From contig JAULSU010000007.1 in assembly GCA_030512335.1 (NCBI GenBank), positions 2,852,001-2,916,000 of the forward strand: a DNA stretch of 64,000 bases, written 5' to 3'. The stretch is from Immersiella caudata. Taxonomy: Eukaryota > Ascomycota > Sordariomycetes > Sordariales > Lasiosphaeriaceae. The position numbers and the translations under genes are program-made. The notes beneath the pieces were generated by a model. It was not told where the DNA came from. It ran no database searches and saw only the letters and a list, made by a program, of their open reading frames with translations. Of the stretch, positions 44,916 to 57,315 are shown one piece after another; within the stretch, counting starts at the first letter, position 1, and the number at the start of each line of letters is the position of its first letter.

Positions 44916-46092
44916 ATGGCTGGGATTCTACCGTCGCTCTTGGCGGCCTTGGCGCTGTTTTCCGGGCCGGTGCATGCGCACGGCGGACTTGCCAACTACA
45001 CGGTCGGTGATACTTGGTACAGAGGGTACGGAATGTCGCCGGTGTTGATGCCCGACTTGATACTGACTCGAGTGTAGCTACGATCCTGGCGAGCCTGAGT
45101 CTGAACAACTTGGTCAGCCGTAGGTGTATTCCAATTTCAAGTTGCCCCTTCCCCAGTTCTCTTATTCTCAGGGGTCCAACAGCCTCGCCCCTTTCCAAAC
45201 AGAGACATATTCCCCATCCCATCCCTGCCAAGACACTCTTACCCAGCCAGCAAAACAAACCCCTTTTCCTACCCCTATCTCTCACCCCTATTCCCCTCCC
45301 AAACAATCCCCACCCCTCCTCAACTTCACGTGCGTATCTAACAAATTCACAGCTGGCTAGCCCAATACCAATGGACAACCATCGACCCAATCTTCGAGGC
45401 CTCCTCCCCCTACATGCCCTGCAACTTCCCCGGCACCCCTCCCCCCTCCAACCACACCATCCCCCTCTCCGCTGGCGACACCCTCACCGCCATCTACTGG
45501 TACTGGCTCCACCCCGTCGGCCCCATGTCCGTCTGGCTCGCGCCCTGTCCCAACTCCGACTGCGCAACCGCCAACCTCACCACCCTCCCCTTCTTCAAAA
45601 TCTGGGAAGCCGGATTACTCGAAGGTCCCAACTTGGAAGTGGGCGTGTGGTATCAAAAGAAATTCCAAAAGTGGGATGGGACGCCGGCGGAGTGGCCGGT
45701 GGTGATTCCGGAGAATTTGAAGGGGGGGAGGTATATTGTGCGGCATGAGATTACGAGTCTTCATGTGCCGGGGAGGCCGCAGTTTTATATGCAGTGTGCG
45801 CATTTAGATGTGAAGAGGAAAGACGGGGAGGGCGAGGGGGTGTTGCCGCCGGCGAGGTGGGGGAGGTTGTTTCCTGGGGCTTATGAAGGGGACGGTGAGT
45901 TTTCACTCGTGCGGGAATGTGGATGGGGTTTGAGCTGACGGAAAACAGAGGAGGAGTTGATGATTGATATTTACGCGGAGGAATACCAGAATCGGACGGT
46001 GAGTTTGCTTCTCGTTGGAGCCTTTCATCTGCCATTTAACTGACAGAGCACAGGAGTACACTGTACCTGGCGGGCCGATATGGGATGGGTAA
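44916..46092 (+). CDS. AA9 lytic polysaccharide monooxygenase
   Basis: Five exons (44916-45025, 45078-45119, 45353-45894, 45949-45998, 46054-46092) encode 260 aa; introns are 52, 233, 54 and 55 nt. The signal peptide MAGILPSLLAALALFSGPVHA is followed directly by His22, the N-terminal copper ligand. The second ligand is His104 in WYWLHPVGPMS, and the axial Tyr196 sits in RPQFYMQCAH with Gln194. PCNFPG and FFKIWEAGLLEGP are family hallmarks. It should oxidatively cleave cellulose or related glucans using copper and H2O2/O2. No CBM is present. The last codons overlap a GTAAGT site, so a sixth exon ending near 46164 is possible. Confidence 0.95.
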
Positions 46093-46361
46093 GTCATCTC
46101 CAATCACCCTCGCTTGGCCACCCGCAGTTCAAAGCACTGTCTAACAGGCTCAGGTTCAAATAGCTAGCTATCTGCGCATCCTGACACTAAAGAAATCCCA
46201 AAACGAACCAGTACCAACCCATGCTGTACCGCCTCTGAAGCATTCCAGTGAAAGTAAACAATGCTCCTCACTTTCGAGCCGTAACTCTCCCCTCCAAACT
46301 GATACCTGACCCCCCTCCCTCCCCTCCAGCTCATCCCACTTCCACTCCCCTCACCCTGCGA

Positions 46362-49300
46362 TCACTCCCCCTCCCCCTCCAACGTCATCAACGTCTCCTC
46401 ATGCCTATACACCCCTTTCCCTTTCTTCTTCTTCCTCCCCCCCTTCATTTCTCCCATCCCCCTTCCATCCCCATCACCTTCACCCCCCACACCCTCAACC
46501 CAGACCCCACCCCCAACCAACCTCTTAAACCTTCCCCCCCTCACAACCAACTCCTCATACCCTCCCCTCTCAACAACCCGTCCCCCCTCCACCATAACAA
46601 CCTCATCCACCCCCCTCATCATCTCCTTGGAATGCGTAACCACCACCACTCCCAGCCCCTCATTCGCACTCAATTCCCTCACCAAACTCCTAATCCCCTC
46701 CGCGCCTTCCGCATCCAGCGCACTAGTAGGTTCATCCATAACCAACAACTTCGGCCTACGCACAAGCGCTCGCGCAATGGAAATGCGCTGAGCTTGACCT
46801 CCTGACAATGACTGCCCGCCTTCACCGACGAGGGTGTCGTAGCCGTTGGGGAGGGAGACTATGAAAGTGTGGATTCCTGCGCGGCGGGTGGCGGTTTGGA
46901 TGGCGGTTAGGGTGTTGTGGGGGGAGGAGTCGTGGAGGCCATAGGTGATGTTAGCGGCGATGGAGGCGGGGAAGAGGAAGGGGTGTTGTGGGACGTAGGA
47001 TAGGTGCGAGCGGAGGGAGGGGGTGGAGAGGGATGAGGCGGGGTGGTTGGCGAAGGATAGGGGTTCTTCTTCTTGGTGGTGTCCTTGAGGAGGGGAACGG
47101 ATAGATGGCTCGTATAACCGTAGAAGGAGCGCCGCAATGGTGGATTTTCCACATCCAGAGGCGCCGACAATGGCGGTGCTGGTTCCTGGTCGCAAGTCGA
47201 GCTTGATGTTGCGCAGGACTTGAGTCTGGGGCGTAGAGGGGTAGGCGAACTGGAGGTTGTTCATTTCGACCGGAAAAGGATCCGAAACGCGATGGTCGCC
47301 GCGGCCCTCGTGGCTAGATGTGTGGGAGAGATTGGCAAAGTGCAGCATCTGGATAGCCGTGGTCTTTGCAGCGGCGATCTGCGGGACGTTGGCCAGCATG
47401 GCGACCGATGTGCCAAGGGAGAAGAGCACGAGGTTGATGACGCGCAGGACGTCGGTGACGGTGGTGAGGCCCCCGCTGAGGATCTTGGCGCCGTAGTAGA
47501 AGACCAGGGCGGTCAGGAAGAAGGACATGCTCTGGTAAAGACCATAGAAGATGCCAACGAAGACGGCGCGTTTGACGCCGAGACGGTAGGTCGAACTGGT
47601 GGAGTGCGTATGCTTGGTGGTGAAGTAGCGCTCGAGTGTTAGGGCGCGGACGACACGGATGTTGGAGAAGGTGTCGCTGAAGATGGTGGCGGTCGCGTTG
47701 GCGGCCGTGTCGCAGATGGACTCCCACTTGTCGCTGGCGAGAGAGTTGGCTCGGGCGGTGCCAATAGCGACGGGAAGACCGGCGAGGGTGACCAGTGTCA
47801 GGTCCCAACGGATGATGAGGGCCCATACCAAGGCACCCGAGATCATGCAGGTGACGGTGAGCACGATGGGAACGAACAAGCCGACCAGCTTGCGCATCTC
47901 CTCGGCGTTGCGATCGAGGCACTGGCTGATGCGACTGGGCGAGTGGCCAGGCTTGTCGAACCACGCCTTGGGCTGCGCGAGGATGCGCTTGATGGCTTCA
48001 GCACGGAGTGCGTTAACCCACCTCTGCGCAACATGCTCCATGGAAAAGTAAGCAAGAAACGTCGCAATACCATCCACCGCAGCGACGATTGTCAGATACG
48101 TCGCCCACTTTGTTCCCGCTTCCTGACGACCACTCTCAGGGAGCCAAAACGACGCGAGAAGCTGAGCAAAGATGAAAGCAAAGATGACATCGCTCGCGGC
48201 AATGGCAACGCAAGAGACCAGTCCAAGGACAACCTGAAACCTCCCTGCCATGTCGAGTGTGGGCCAGACAGTTCGCAGGATGGTAGTCAGGGATGGGAGC
48301 ATGGGCCCCTGAATCGGAGGTCCTCTCTTCTTGTCCTTGCGCTTAGCAAGACGCTCAAGAAAGAAGAGCTCGAGGGAATCGAGAGATGCCGCTGCCGCTT
48401 TGTTCTCGCGCAAGGAACGGTCATGGATGTTGGTCCGCTTGCTCTGCACCTCGACGCCAGTACGTGTGACGACTTGCATCGCAGCCACTTCGCTGTCTCG
48501 TCGTTGTCGATCAAAAGTATTGATGGGTGTGGCTGTTTCGTGGAGCGGCTCGACAGGAAGTGATAGTCGATGGAAGATACCGCTCGGTTTTATGCTTTCT
48601 GGGAGAATATGGTGAAGAATCTTGGCTGGGAGAGACTCATCGTGCACTAGATGGCGCTCCTCTTGAAAACTTGAATCGGAAGCCTCTTCGCTCTCGGTAG
48701 AGCTCGATCGCCGTGACGACGTCGCATCGTCCGCCGAAGCTAGCAAAGACGTGAAGAGACCTCCCTCTTCTACCAAATTCTTTCTGATTCCCTCCTGAAC
48801 AATGCGGCCGTCCTCCAGAACATAGATAAACTCATCATTCTCAATGTGCCCAACCTCGTGCGTGATGATGATGGTCGTCTTATCCTGCCGCCAGACCCTG
48901 ATGGCCTCCATGATCAGCGTCCTGCTAATCGGGTCAAGTCCGCTGGTGACCTCATCCAGGATCAGAACCGGGGGATCCCGCAGCTTTGCCCTGGCCAAAG
49001 CGAGTCTCTGTCGCTGTCCGCCGCTGAGAGCATATCCGCTCGGTCCAATGTTCGTTTCACTGCCATCCGGCATGCCCGCCACTGTCGACTGAAGGAGAGC
49101 CATGCTGCACGCTTCCATAACCTCTGCCGAGGAGACGTTGTCGGGATCCTGTGCACCGAAGGCGACATTCTTGAGAAACGTGTCGTTGAACAAAACGCTC
49201 GACTGTTGAATCAGCGTGACATTCTGTCGGAGCCATTCTAGGTCGAGAACCGAGATAGGGTAGCCGTCAAGAGCAATGTCTCCTGACGAGGGTTCGTAGA

Positions 49301-50698
49301 ACTTCAAAAGCAGGTTGGCCAATGTGCTCTTCCCTGAGCCACTCCTCCCAACAACGAATGTGAGTTGTCCAGCAGGGAAGTAAAAGCTCGAGGGGAGTAG
49401 AACTGGCTTCTCGGGGTTGGAAGGGTATGCGAAGCTGACGTTGGTGAGGGTGATGGTGCCCTGGCACTTCGAAGGTTGGAGGAAGCCGGTGACCTTATCC
49501 ACCTTCTGCCCTCCTTCGTTGCCAGACGCCAGGGCCGTGAGAATCTTCCCTGCGGCCATCCCCTTGGCGATGATGAGCCACTGCGGCCCGAGTGCTTCGA
49601 GAGATTGGAAGGCAATGAGAACGGCGTAGAATGTCGTCAGCGCGTCGCCGGGGTTGATTTGTCCGCGGCCAGCCAACACCACAGCCAAATAGAAGCCAAT
49701 GACGAATAGCATGATCATCCAGAACTTTATGTAGCTCATCTGACCGCAGTTGCAGAGAACTTGGCGACCGTAGTACTTGGCTGATCGGCGAATGGCTGAG
49801 ATGAACCAGAAAGCTTCATTGTCTTCCCCATTGTACGCCTTGACCAAGTCGATAGCTGTGACGGCTGCCGCGGCGTGCTTGGATGCCTCGGACAGCTCTC
49901 GCTTCTGGCCTTCGATGGCTGGGTCGAGAAAGCGGCTGATCGTAAACAGGATGATGGCTGACGGAACACCAGTGGCGAGCATGACGAGGGTGAGCTTGTA
50001 CGAGTAGAAGAAGGCAACGCTGATGCAGGCGAGAAAGACGAAGATCTCAAAGACCAGGTATCCAAGTGTCTGGGAAGTAGCTATCTGCAGCTCTCTTATT
50101 TGACTTCCGAAAATGTCAGCACACACCAAGATCAGCAATCCAGGGGAACTCACGTATGGATGCCAACCATCAAGCTCGACGTGCCATTATCTCTCGAATC
50201 ATACCAAGTCATAGTCTTCCTGAGGAACGACTCAAACAGCATCTTCCTCGCCGTCTCCGCACGAAGTTCGCCAGTGATGACCCAAAGGGCAACGTCGAGG
50301 CTGGCGACAAGCCACATGCCCAGGCCGAGAAGACACATGTACCCGCTCCAACGGGACATCTCAGAAAGGAAATCACTTCCAGTGAGCAAGCCAGCGCCAA
50401 ATCGGGTGACGATTTCGAAGATTCTGCCTGTCAAGACTGCATAGCCTGTTCTGGCTACGGCGACCAGCGCTGCCGTGATGAAGGCGCACACGGTGATGGG
50501 GACGTGAGCTCGTCGAGTGAAGGAAAAGAGGTCCTTCAAAGACGACTTTTGACCCTGAGTGGCGTCCTTGAGTTGGGGGGTGTCTTCGATGTGGATGACG
50601 GCATCTTGATGGGAGCAAGCCTCTTTTTTCTCTGTTGCGAAGGTCGTTGTCGTGTTGCTGCCCACGAGTGTCGTGGCTTGAGTCGACGGGGGACCCAT
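46362..50698 (-). CDS. Full-length ABC transporter, ABCB / Ste6-like exporter
   Basis: Exons 50154-50698 and 46362-50103 join across a 50-nt intron (GTGAGT, CTGAC, AG; phase 2) into 1428 aa with TMD1-NBD1-TMD2-NBD2 order. NBD1 has Walker A GRSGSGKST, signature LSGGQRQR, Walker B VLILDEVTSGLD and H-loop THEV. NBD2 has GASGCGKST, LSGGQAQR, LLVMDEPTSALD and THSK. All catalytic motifs appear intact in both sites. The linker is long and charged. The full ABCB architecture resembles fungal a-factor pheromone exporters (Ste6/AtrD group) and some drug pumps. I favour the pheromone group but cannot prove it. It is convergent with the AA9 gene, 269 nt away. Confidence 0.93.
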
Positions 50699-51303
50699 CT
50701 TGGGCAATTGGCAGTCGGTTCTTCAGAGAGCGTGAGAGGGTCAAAGAGTTCTGTGTGAGTCCGGAGACGACTTCGCGATGTGCCTGCGTTCAGGGAGAAT
50801 GAGAGTAATTGGAGGTTTGAGGGTAGCGGCATATCCAAGAGAAATTACATAGTAAAAAAATGAGGCTGTAGAATAATAGTAACATGATCCAAGAAGCGTT
50901 GTGGTGAAGGTATTGTATCTGGGGTTGGGTGTGTGGTCTTAGTATTGTCCTGCCCCTGAGAAAGTGGGTCCGGAGACAATAGTAAGGGGAACAAAGGTCA
51001 CCCATTGCCATCTGACCTATGAGATGGAAACTAGCCGTCTCAGTCCTTCAAGGTACACGAGAGCTGGGAGACAAAAGAATGTCCATCCCGTTCATTGCCG
51101 TCATCTATCTGGAGCCAGGGCCCCGGAGTGCTTGGAGTGTCCGCCTCACTGACTCCGATCAGAACACTTGCTCTTTACGATGCCAGTGGTGGATGGGAGA
51201 CTTCCCGAGATTCTCCTGAGTATCAAGCCACTGGTTTGAGCTGAGCCAAATCACCCTGATTTCCTAGTCACTACAAGATCGCACATATATTGCCCAACCC
51301 TGC
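50699..51303. other. Intergenic, no gene seen
   Basis: Upstream flank of the ABC exporter and 3' flank of the PBDC1-type gene. The part near 50850-50900 is A/T-rich. Confidence 0.5.
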
Positions 51304-51930
51304 TCATGCCTTGGCAGCCTCCTTCTCCTTCTGAGCCTTCTCGTAGACCCAATCATTCAGCCCCTTTCGGTTCCTGCCCCTTGTCAGCTACCACTTGTTG
51401 TTATTTCTCCAAGCTCCTTACCTTGCAATCTCGATGGCGTAAAACTGCATCCTCGGCACTACGAAATCGTTAGCCAGGGCCACCTCGGCCTCCCCGTTCT
51501 AATACGCACCGAATATCGTCTCATCGTTCCCGCACTCCCACTTCGGGTTCGATCGCAACAAAGTCCCAAAGCTGTAGTCGCCCACCTTCTTCTCATAGGC
51601 CATCATAAAGTTGCGCCACCTCTCCTTGCCCTCTTTGCTCTTCATCTTGTCCTCGTCGATCGTCTCGGCGGGGTCGAACTCGGGGAAGTCCTTCTCGAGA
51701 TGCGCCAGGATGTCGTCGTCCATCTTGGTCAATCGCAGCGTCGAGCCCCTGACCTTCTCGAGAATGGACCAGTAGGTGGCCATGTGCTGAACCGCCTTGA
51801 CGGCAAACTGCTTCTCGATCTGTTTGTCGCATCGTCAGTGCCTCGTGCATGCGTCATAACTGAGGTCACATACATCTTCGAAGTTGTCGGCCGTCTCGGC
51901 ACTGAAGTCAGCGGGAGCTTGGAGGGACAT
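51304..51930 (-). CDS. PBDC1 / Ypl225w family protein (eEF1A chaperone)
   Basis: Four exons (51874-51930, 51510-51819, 51422-51458, 51304-51373) with introns of 54, 51 and 48 nt encode 157 aa. Every junction restores family sequence: NFED joins IEKQFAVKAVQHM, ETIF joins VPRMQFYAIEIAR, then NRKGLNDWVYEKA. ETIDEDKMKSKEGKERWRNF and YSFGTLLR are hallmarks of the PBDC1 (DUF757) family. The yeast member Ypl225w/Chp1 has been reported as a ribosome-associated chaperone for nascent eEF1A; the old polysaccharide-biosynthesis name is misleading. The protein is small, soluble and cytosolic, with a Lys/Ala-rich tail. Its third exon is only 37 nt. Confidence 0.93.
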
Positions 51931-53026
51931 CTTTACGCTTTGTTCGTCGAATTATCGTGGGAACTGCGGGTTGGGGTTGTCGCGTGCGTGGGTCGCAGAG
52001 CTTAAACTCATGGAGGGGCAATCGTCGCGCGCGGCGGGGTTATTATTTTCATCATTTCTGACTTCGGCTGTTATCGGTAAGGTGGGGCAAACCTTATCTT
52101 CTCGTAGCTTTGAAGACACTTCCAGCCCAAGCTCCTAGGATCCACCACTCCACTCCTTGCAAGTTCCAGCTTCTTTGGCTGGCCTTACATGGAGCATTTG
52201 TCATTTCCCTCGAGCTCGTCGTCCTCGTCATCGTTCAGTGCCATGTGACACGCCCCTTGGGCGCAGTTACCCACCGTGGAGATGTGTGTCAGCGACGAGA
52301 CCTCGGGCAGATGAGCTTCGGTCGTCTTCGTTGCCCCTCATTTTATTCGGCGCCGAGCTTGTGGATGATTGTTTACACCGCTCAGGGGCTCGCAGCAAGC
52401 GTGCACCCATCGGGTTAGGCCTGCGCTTTCAGCTGATGAGCTGCCAGTGGTGAGCTACCGCGATGGAGTCGACCCCCCCAGAGTTCAGCCACGGTGATGG
52501 CTGCACCCCACGAACTGCCATCGTAACACATCCGCCGATTGGCACTTTGAGGGGGGCATGGGATATCCCTGTATTACTTGGAGCTGTCCTCCGCAGCTCA
52601 GCTCCACGACCTTCACAGCCAGCTCCAAGCTCCGGCGTACCGCACACAATTGACCTCTTCCCGAACGTCAATCGACTTCTTGGGATCCCTGGCGCTGTCA
52701 ATGTGTTGAGTGCGCTTTCCCTGAAGCTGCTGACTACTTCGGAGCTCGAAGGTTCACGACTCTCCCGGGACCGGGACCGACAGATCCCATGTGCGGCAAG
52801 AGAGACCGCAATTGCAATTCCTGTCACTCACCACCAGATTTGCTCTTGTCGATGGTTCACTTCACCCCACCAAAATTCGACCGATCCAGCCAATTCAATC
52901 TCAACGCCATGCAAACTGGGCCCAGCGCGTATGCAGAACCGCCGTTGGGTCATTGCATTATAGCTCACCTGCAGTTTTAAGTGTATTTTCCTTCCTGCGC
53001 CAGCCCGTCGGAACGCTGCCGCCGCC
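51931..53026. other. Intergenic, no gene seen
   Basis: 1.1 kb between divergent genes. Short frames only; nothing with splice support or motifs. Confidence 0.5.
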
Positions 53027-55046
53027 ATGTACCATTCGACCAACCGCATGCTGCGGAAATATCGCCTCCCGAAGGACCGACAGGAGCAGCAGGAGACTCC
53101 TGATCCCACTACACCCAGAGCTGCCTCTAAGATAGGCAAGCTGCCCAGGATCTCAGCGCCGAAGCTCTCTCTCGACCTTGGTCCCCGCAGTCCGCGTACC
53201 CCTCTTAGCGACACCGTTCCCTCCCCCTTCGACCGGATTGATATCCCTCTCATCAAGACTCCTTCCGTTTCTACCCCATCCGGGTCAAGCCAGCACAGCT
53301 TGGGGCGTCTTGATCCGGAAGAACGGCCACCATGGGACCGGAGCGTCGATGTCGTGTGGCGCCGCCGCCTCGCAACCCCGGACAGCATTGAGTGGGATGA
53401 TGAGCTCGCGTTTCAAGAGAACAGCGCGCGTTTGGCCAGCCAAAGTGCATCCACCCCGACCGCCAGCCCATTGTTTGGTAGCAACCCTCCCAGCTGGTAC
53501 CGGCAGCGAGAGCTCTCTAGGAAGGATAACGCCCGGTACTTTGCCCTTCCCGATCGCGTGCGCTTCAAGATCACCAAGTACGTGCTCGCAAGCCATGACA
53601 GCGGCAAGTCGATCCGTCTCAACAGTCCGAGCTTCCTCGATCCCATCTGGCCGGTGAACCCTATCCCAGGACCGGATAGCGCACCACACGACAACAGGAT
53701 ATGGTCGACTGAGTACTTTGACAGTCTCAAAAAGGTGCTCGTCCTACTCCGCAGCTACACGTCCGTGTGCTTTGCCATGCGCGTCGACCTTATGACAGCT
53801 CTTTTCCTTACGAGGCGGTTCCATGTAGTGTACTCGCCATTCGTGTCGGATTCGATCCAGCCAGCAGCCACCCTCTTCATGGACGAGTTTGGATCGCTCA
53901 TGAAGTCCATCACACTGGAGGTCGATTTATCCAGGCTGGGCGGAAGCTGGGAGCCAGCGGCGGAGAAGATGGACATGGAGAAGAGCGTTGACCGCGTCAG
54001 GGCTTTGGTGAAGAGGTTCGCAAATACTCAACTGGATAGGCGGGGGGTGACCACCATCCAGAGCCTGGTCATTTTGGTCAGGAGATATTACGGCTACCGT
54101 AAACTTGTTGATGAGTTGGAGGAGGTACCACGGGAGTCGACGGAGTCAGAAAACGCCATCGAGTTTGAGGATGACGACGATGAGACGGTTATGATCCTGA
54201 AAGATAAAGGTGAGCTGCCCTAGTTTCTGTGTACAGGAGGCGAACTAACACACCACAGGACGTGTCGCCTACTGTCCAGACGAGTATCTCTCGGTTCTTG
54301 ACCCCCTCAAGCTTCTTGAGGGCGTTGTCGATAGCTTCTGCATGGTGGGGGCTAATAGTGCATATGCTAAGAGCGTCATGATTGCGCTCTGGGGCAAAGA
54401 TCGGCCGCCTAATGTGCGAGATTACTGCCAGTATCGAACACCGTCACTCGCATACCCGTTCACCCCTGGTCAGCGCTCAGCTGTTGTCAACGGCCCTGGG
54501 CAGGGTGTGACGATCGTTGAGCACGTCCGAGATCCGAGGAAGTGGAAGGGCTTGTACGGATGTGCCTTGAGCCAAAGCGCTGCTGTAACCGAAATAAGGC
54601 GGCACGGGTACCGTCCTTCCTACAGAGTTACCACAAAATCTGGAGAGGAGGCTGGACCGTGGACGACGCCGCGTACATCCGTGACCACGCTCGTTACCCC
54701 TTTGGTCGAAGAGACGAAGTCCAAGAAGGGCAGTTTGTCTGGGCTGCTTGGGAAGAAGGGCAAGGGGAAGGGAAAGGAGAATAAGAAGGGCAAGCCACCG
54801 ACATCTCCGGGAAACAGTCCGACAAGCCCCAACAAGAGCTCTCCGTCGAGGATTCCGGTGCTTTCGAGAGGGTCCGGCAAGATGACGTTTGCTTCGTCCT
54901 CTGGGTCTAGTGATACCGAGCAGGAGAGCGGCACAAGCGGCGGGAGCAACGGGGTCCCCAGCTCTCTCCAAAGAAGGCCAAGCCAGGGGTGGAAGGTGAT
55001 TGGCAAGGGACTGGCGTTCAAAAAGAAGTCGGGTGGTAAGAGTTAA
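53027..55046 (+). CDS. Uncharacterised Ser/Pro-rich protein
   Basis: Exons 53027-54209 and 54259-55046 join across a 49-nt intron (GTGAGC, CTAAC, CAG; phase 1) into 656 aa. The start MYHSTNRMLRKYRLP lies in a GCCGCC-ATG context. Residues 1-155 are Ser/Pro/Arg-rich and disordered. Residues ~165-500 look folded, beginning YFALPDRVRFKITKYVL, which resembles the start of fungal F-box-like repeats but without a clear F-box. An acidic patch (EFEDDDDETV) precedes the intron. The last ~130 residues are highly Lys/Gly/Ser-rich (KKGKGKGKENKKGK) and disordered. The family is not recognised. Confidence 0.8.
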
Positions 55047-55352
55047 GGCCGATTGGGAGCCTGTGTTTGAGTATATGCAAGCCTCACGGCTATGTTTGGG
55101 CTGTGTGGGCTCGGTTTCTTGTTGGACGGTTGCACGGATGGCTTTCAGATACCCATGGTGTTGCAATAGGTTACGGAGTATGGGTGTTTTTAGATAGGTT
55201 CTTGTTGTACTCTAACAATAAATTCTAGTATCCATCAACATCACTATCCTCTAAGTTGTGCCATCCAAAGAAAGTATTTCTAAAACCAACGCCTCTACCC
55301 TCGCGCATTACCGAACCGTCAAACTTCAGCCTGCGAAGACACCCAACTTGAA
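55047..55352. other. Short intergenic, convergent 3' flanks
   Basis: 306 nt between the stop codons of two convergent genes; no feature seen. Confidence 0.5.
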
Positions 55353-56364
55353 CTACTCCTTCTCAATGATGCTGACCATCTCCAAATACTCCTTGGTCGT
55401 TCCTCCGGGATGCCCATCCCGGTCCGTCGTGGCCGCAACATCTTTCCAGCTATCCAACACCTCTCCCATCTCCTTCACCTTCGTCCGCGCCATCTCCCAC
55501 CCATCCGAGCCGAGCGCCACTCTCACCGCCCACGACTTGCCCTTCGCAACCCCCTCCCTCTTCACCACATCTACCAAGCTCGGTCCGACCTTTGCCAAAT
55601 CACCAGGCATATACAACTCCGGATTCGCCGCAAACATCCCACCAACCTTTCCCAACAACGGCAAATACTCGGGGATCCGACTCCCCTGCACCGCATCCTC
55701 GGCTGGCTTCGCTCCCTCCCTGGGCTGTCCCAGATGCGTCGGGAAACCACCGCACTCAAAAGCCACAGCCTTCAGTCCAAGAGGACGGATCTCAGCGTGG
55801 AGAGCCTCGACGTAGGATGAGAGACCCGCTTTGGAGGCTGCGTAGACGGACATGAATGGCAAGGGGGCCCACGCGGTAGAGGATGAGGTGTAGGCTAGGA
55901 TACCAGACCCTTGAGCACGGAAGAGGGGGAGGATGGATTGTGTCAGACGCAGCGGAGCGAAGAGATTGGTGGTGAATGTCGACATGAGCAGAGACTCGGA
56001 GGTCTCTTCGGCGGTGCACATGGCGGAGGTCCCGGCGTTGTTGAGGAGGATGTCGATGTGGCCGAAGATGGACCAGGCAGTTTGGATGGTGGAGTCGAGG
56101 GTGGATTGGGGGGCGGTGATGTCGAGCTCGAGGAGGGCGAGGGTGGGGGACTTTAGGGAGGCGAGGCGGGATTCGACGTTGCGGCCAGTGGCGATGACTT
56201 TGTCACCGCGGGAGACGATTTCTTGGATGACGGCTTTGCCGATGCCGGAGGTGGCGCCGGTGACGAGCCTGTGGGGGATGTTAGTGACTGGGGGTTGGTG
56301 AGGAAGGGGGGAGGAGGGGGGGAGGAGGGGGGAGGAGGGGGGCCTACCAGACGAGAGGGGCCAT
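55353..56364 (-). CDS. Short-chain dehydrogenase/reductase
   Basis: A 17-nt first exon (56348-56364, MAPLV) joins 55353-56268 across a 79-nt intron (donor GTAGGC, branch CTAAC, acceptor CAG; phase 2) to give 310 aa. The splice creates WLVTGATSGIGKAV, the TGxxxGxG cofactor loop. LLNNAG, the catalytic Ser region (YTSSSTAW) and YAASK (YxxxK) follow in order. FECGGFPTHLGQP after the active site is common in fungal 17beta-HSD-like members. It should be an NADP(H)-type oxidoreductase with unknown substrate. The intron carries a GGGAGG purine array on the plus strand. Confidence 0.93.
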
Positions 56365-57315
56365 TGTTGATGTTTGGGAAAAGGGGTTGGGTTGTTTGGG
56401 TTGTTGTTTGGAGTGGGGGTTGGTGGGTCAGGGGGGAAAGTTGAGTGGTGAGTGTTGGTGGAATGTGGTTGATGTGGTTGATGTGTTTGGAGTGATGCTG
56501 GATGAGCTTCTGGTGTTGGAAATGACGGAGCTCGAGCAGCTCTTTATAGATATCAGGGCCGCCATGGTTGTGAGACTCATTTTGGTTGATGGCGGTTGGC
56601 CGTCCCGTCGAAACGCCGAATGTAACGCCGGGGCCGGACGACGCAGTGAGATTGACGATTCACCAGCGGGCCGGGTCGCAGCTTCGGGGTCCCGGGCTCT
56701 AGCGCGGTCCCACCCCGCAAGTTTGGACGAATGCGGACGCTCTTCATTGGTCCAACCTAAAGCGGGGCGTGCGGGAAGTGCGGCCGCATGCCCGCACCCC
56801 CCGCACGTCAACTGCCAAGACGACAATGCAACGACGACACGGTTCAGATGGCGGAGATTGGTCTTAGCACCAACTTACTCATCCGCTGACAGCTTTGTCA
56901 TGATCCTTCATGATATCTCGGCTGTCTTTGACCCGCACATGACAATGCCGAAGAGTACAGCTGCATCGACCAAGTAAGTTCACATGGGGGCTGAACTCAT
57001 CGCCCGCAAATCAGAGGCTCCAGCAGGCCAGAATGGGCCATTCGTTCAGGTTGGTAGGCTCGTCACCTCTTTGCTGTGACATTTGTGGACTACCCAACGC
57101 GCGGCTTATGTTTTCTGACGGCGTGTGTTCATGTGGCAGCATTGGATTGGGTTCTCATACCCAAAAGACGCATCCAGGCACTGGGATTCCAAGACGACGT
57201 CAATGACGGGGAAAACACTCGATTTCTGGCTGCTTGAATGCCACAGGTACCAAACAGTAACGACCGGGCAGGATTGAAGAGGTTTCATCACCATGGACGC
57301 CTAGAACAAATCCCC
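56365..57315. other. Intergenic, no gene seen
   Basis: Upstream flank of the dehydrogenase; G/T-rich on the plus strand near the start, otherwise unremarkable. Confidence 0.5.

Noticed and set aside
56300..56345. GGGAGG purine array that could form a quadruplex
   Set aside because: It lies inside the first intron of the dehydrogenase gene and reads as a pyrimidine tract on the sense strand, common before fungal acceptors.
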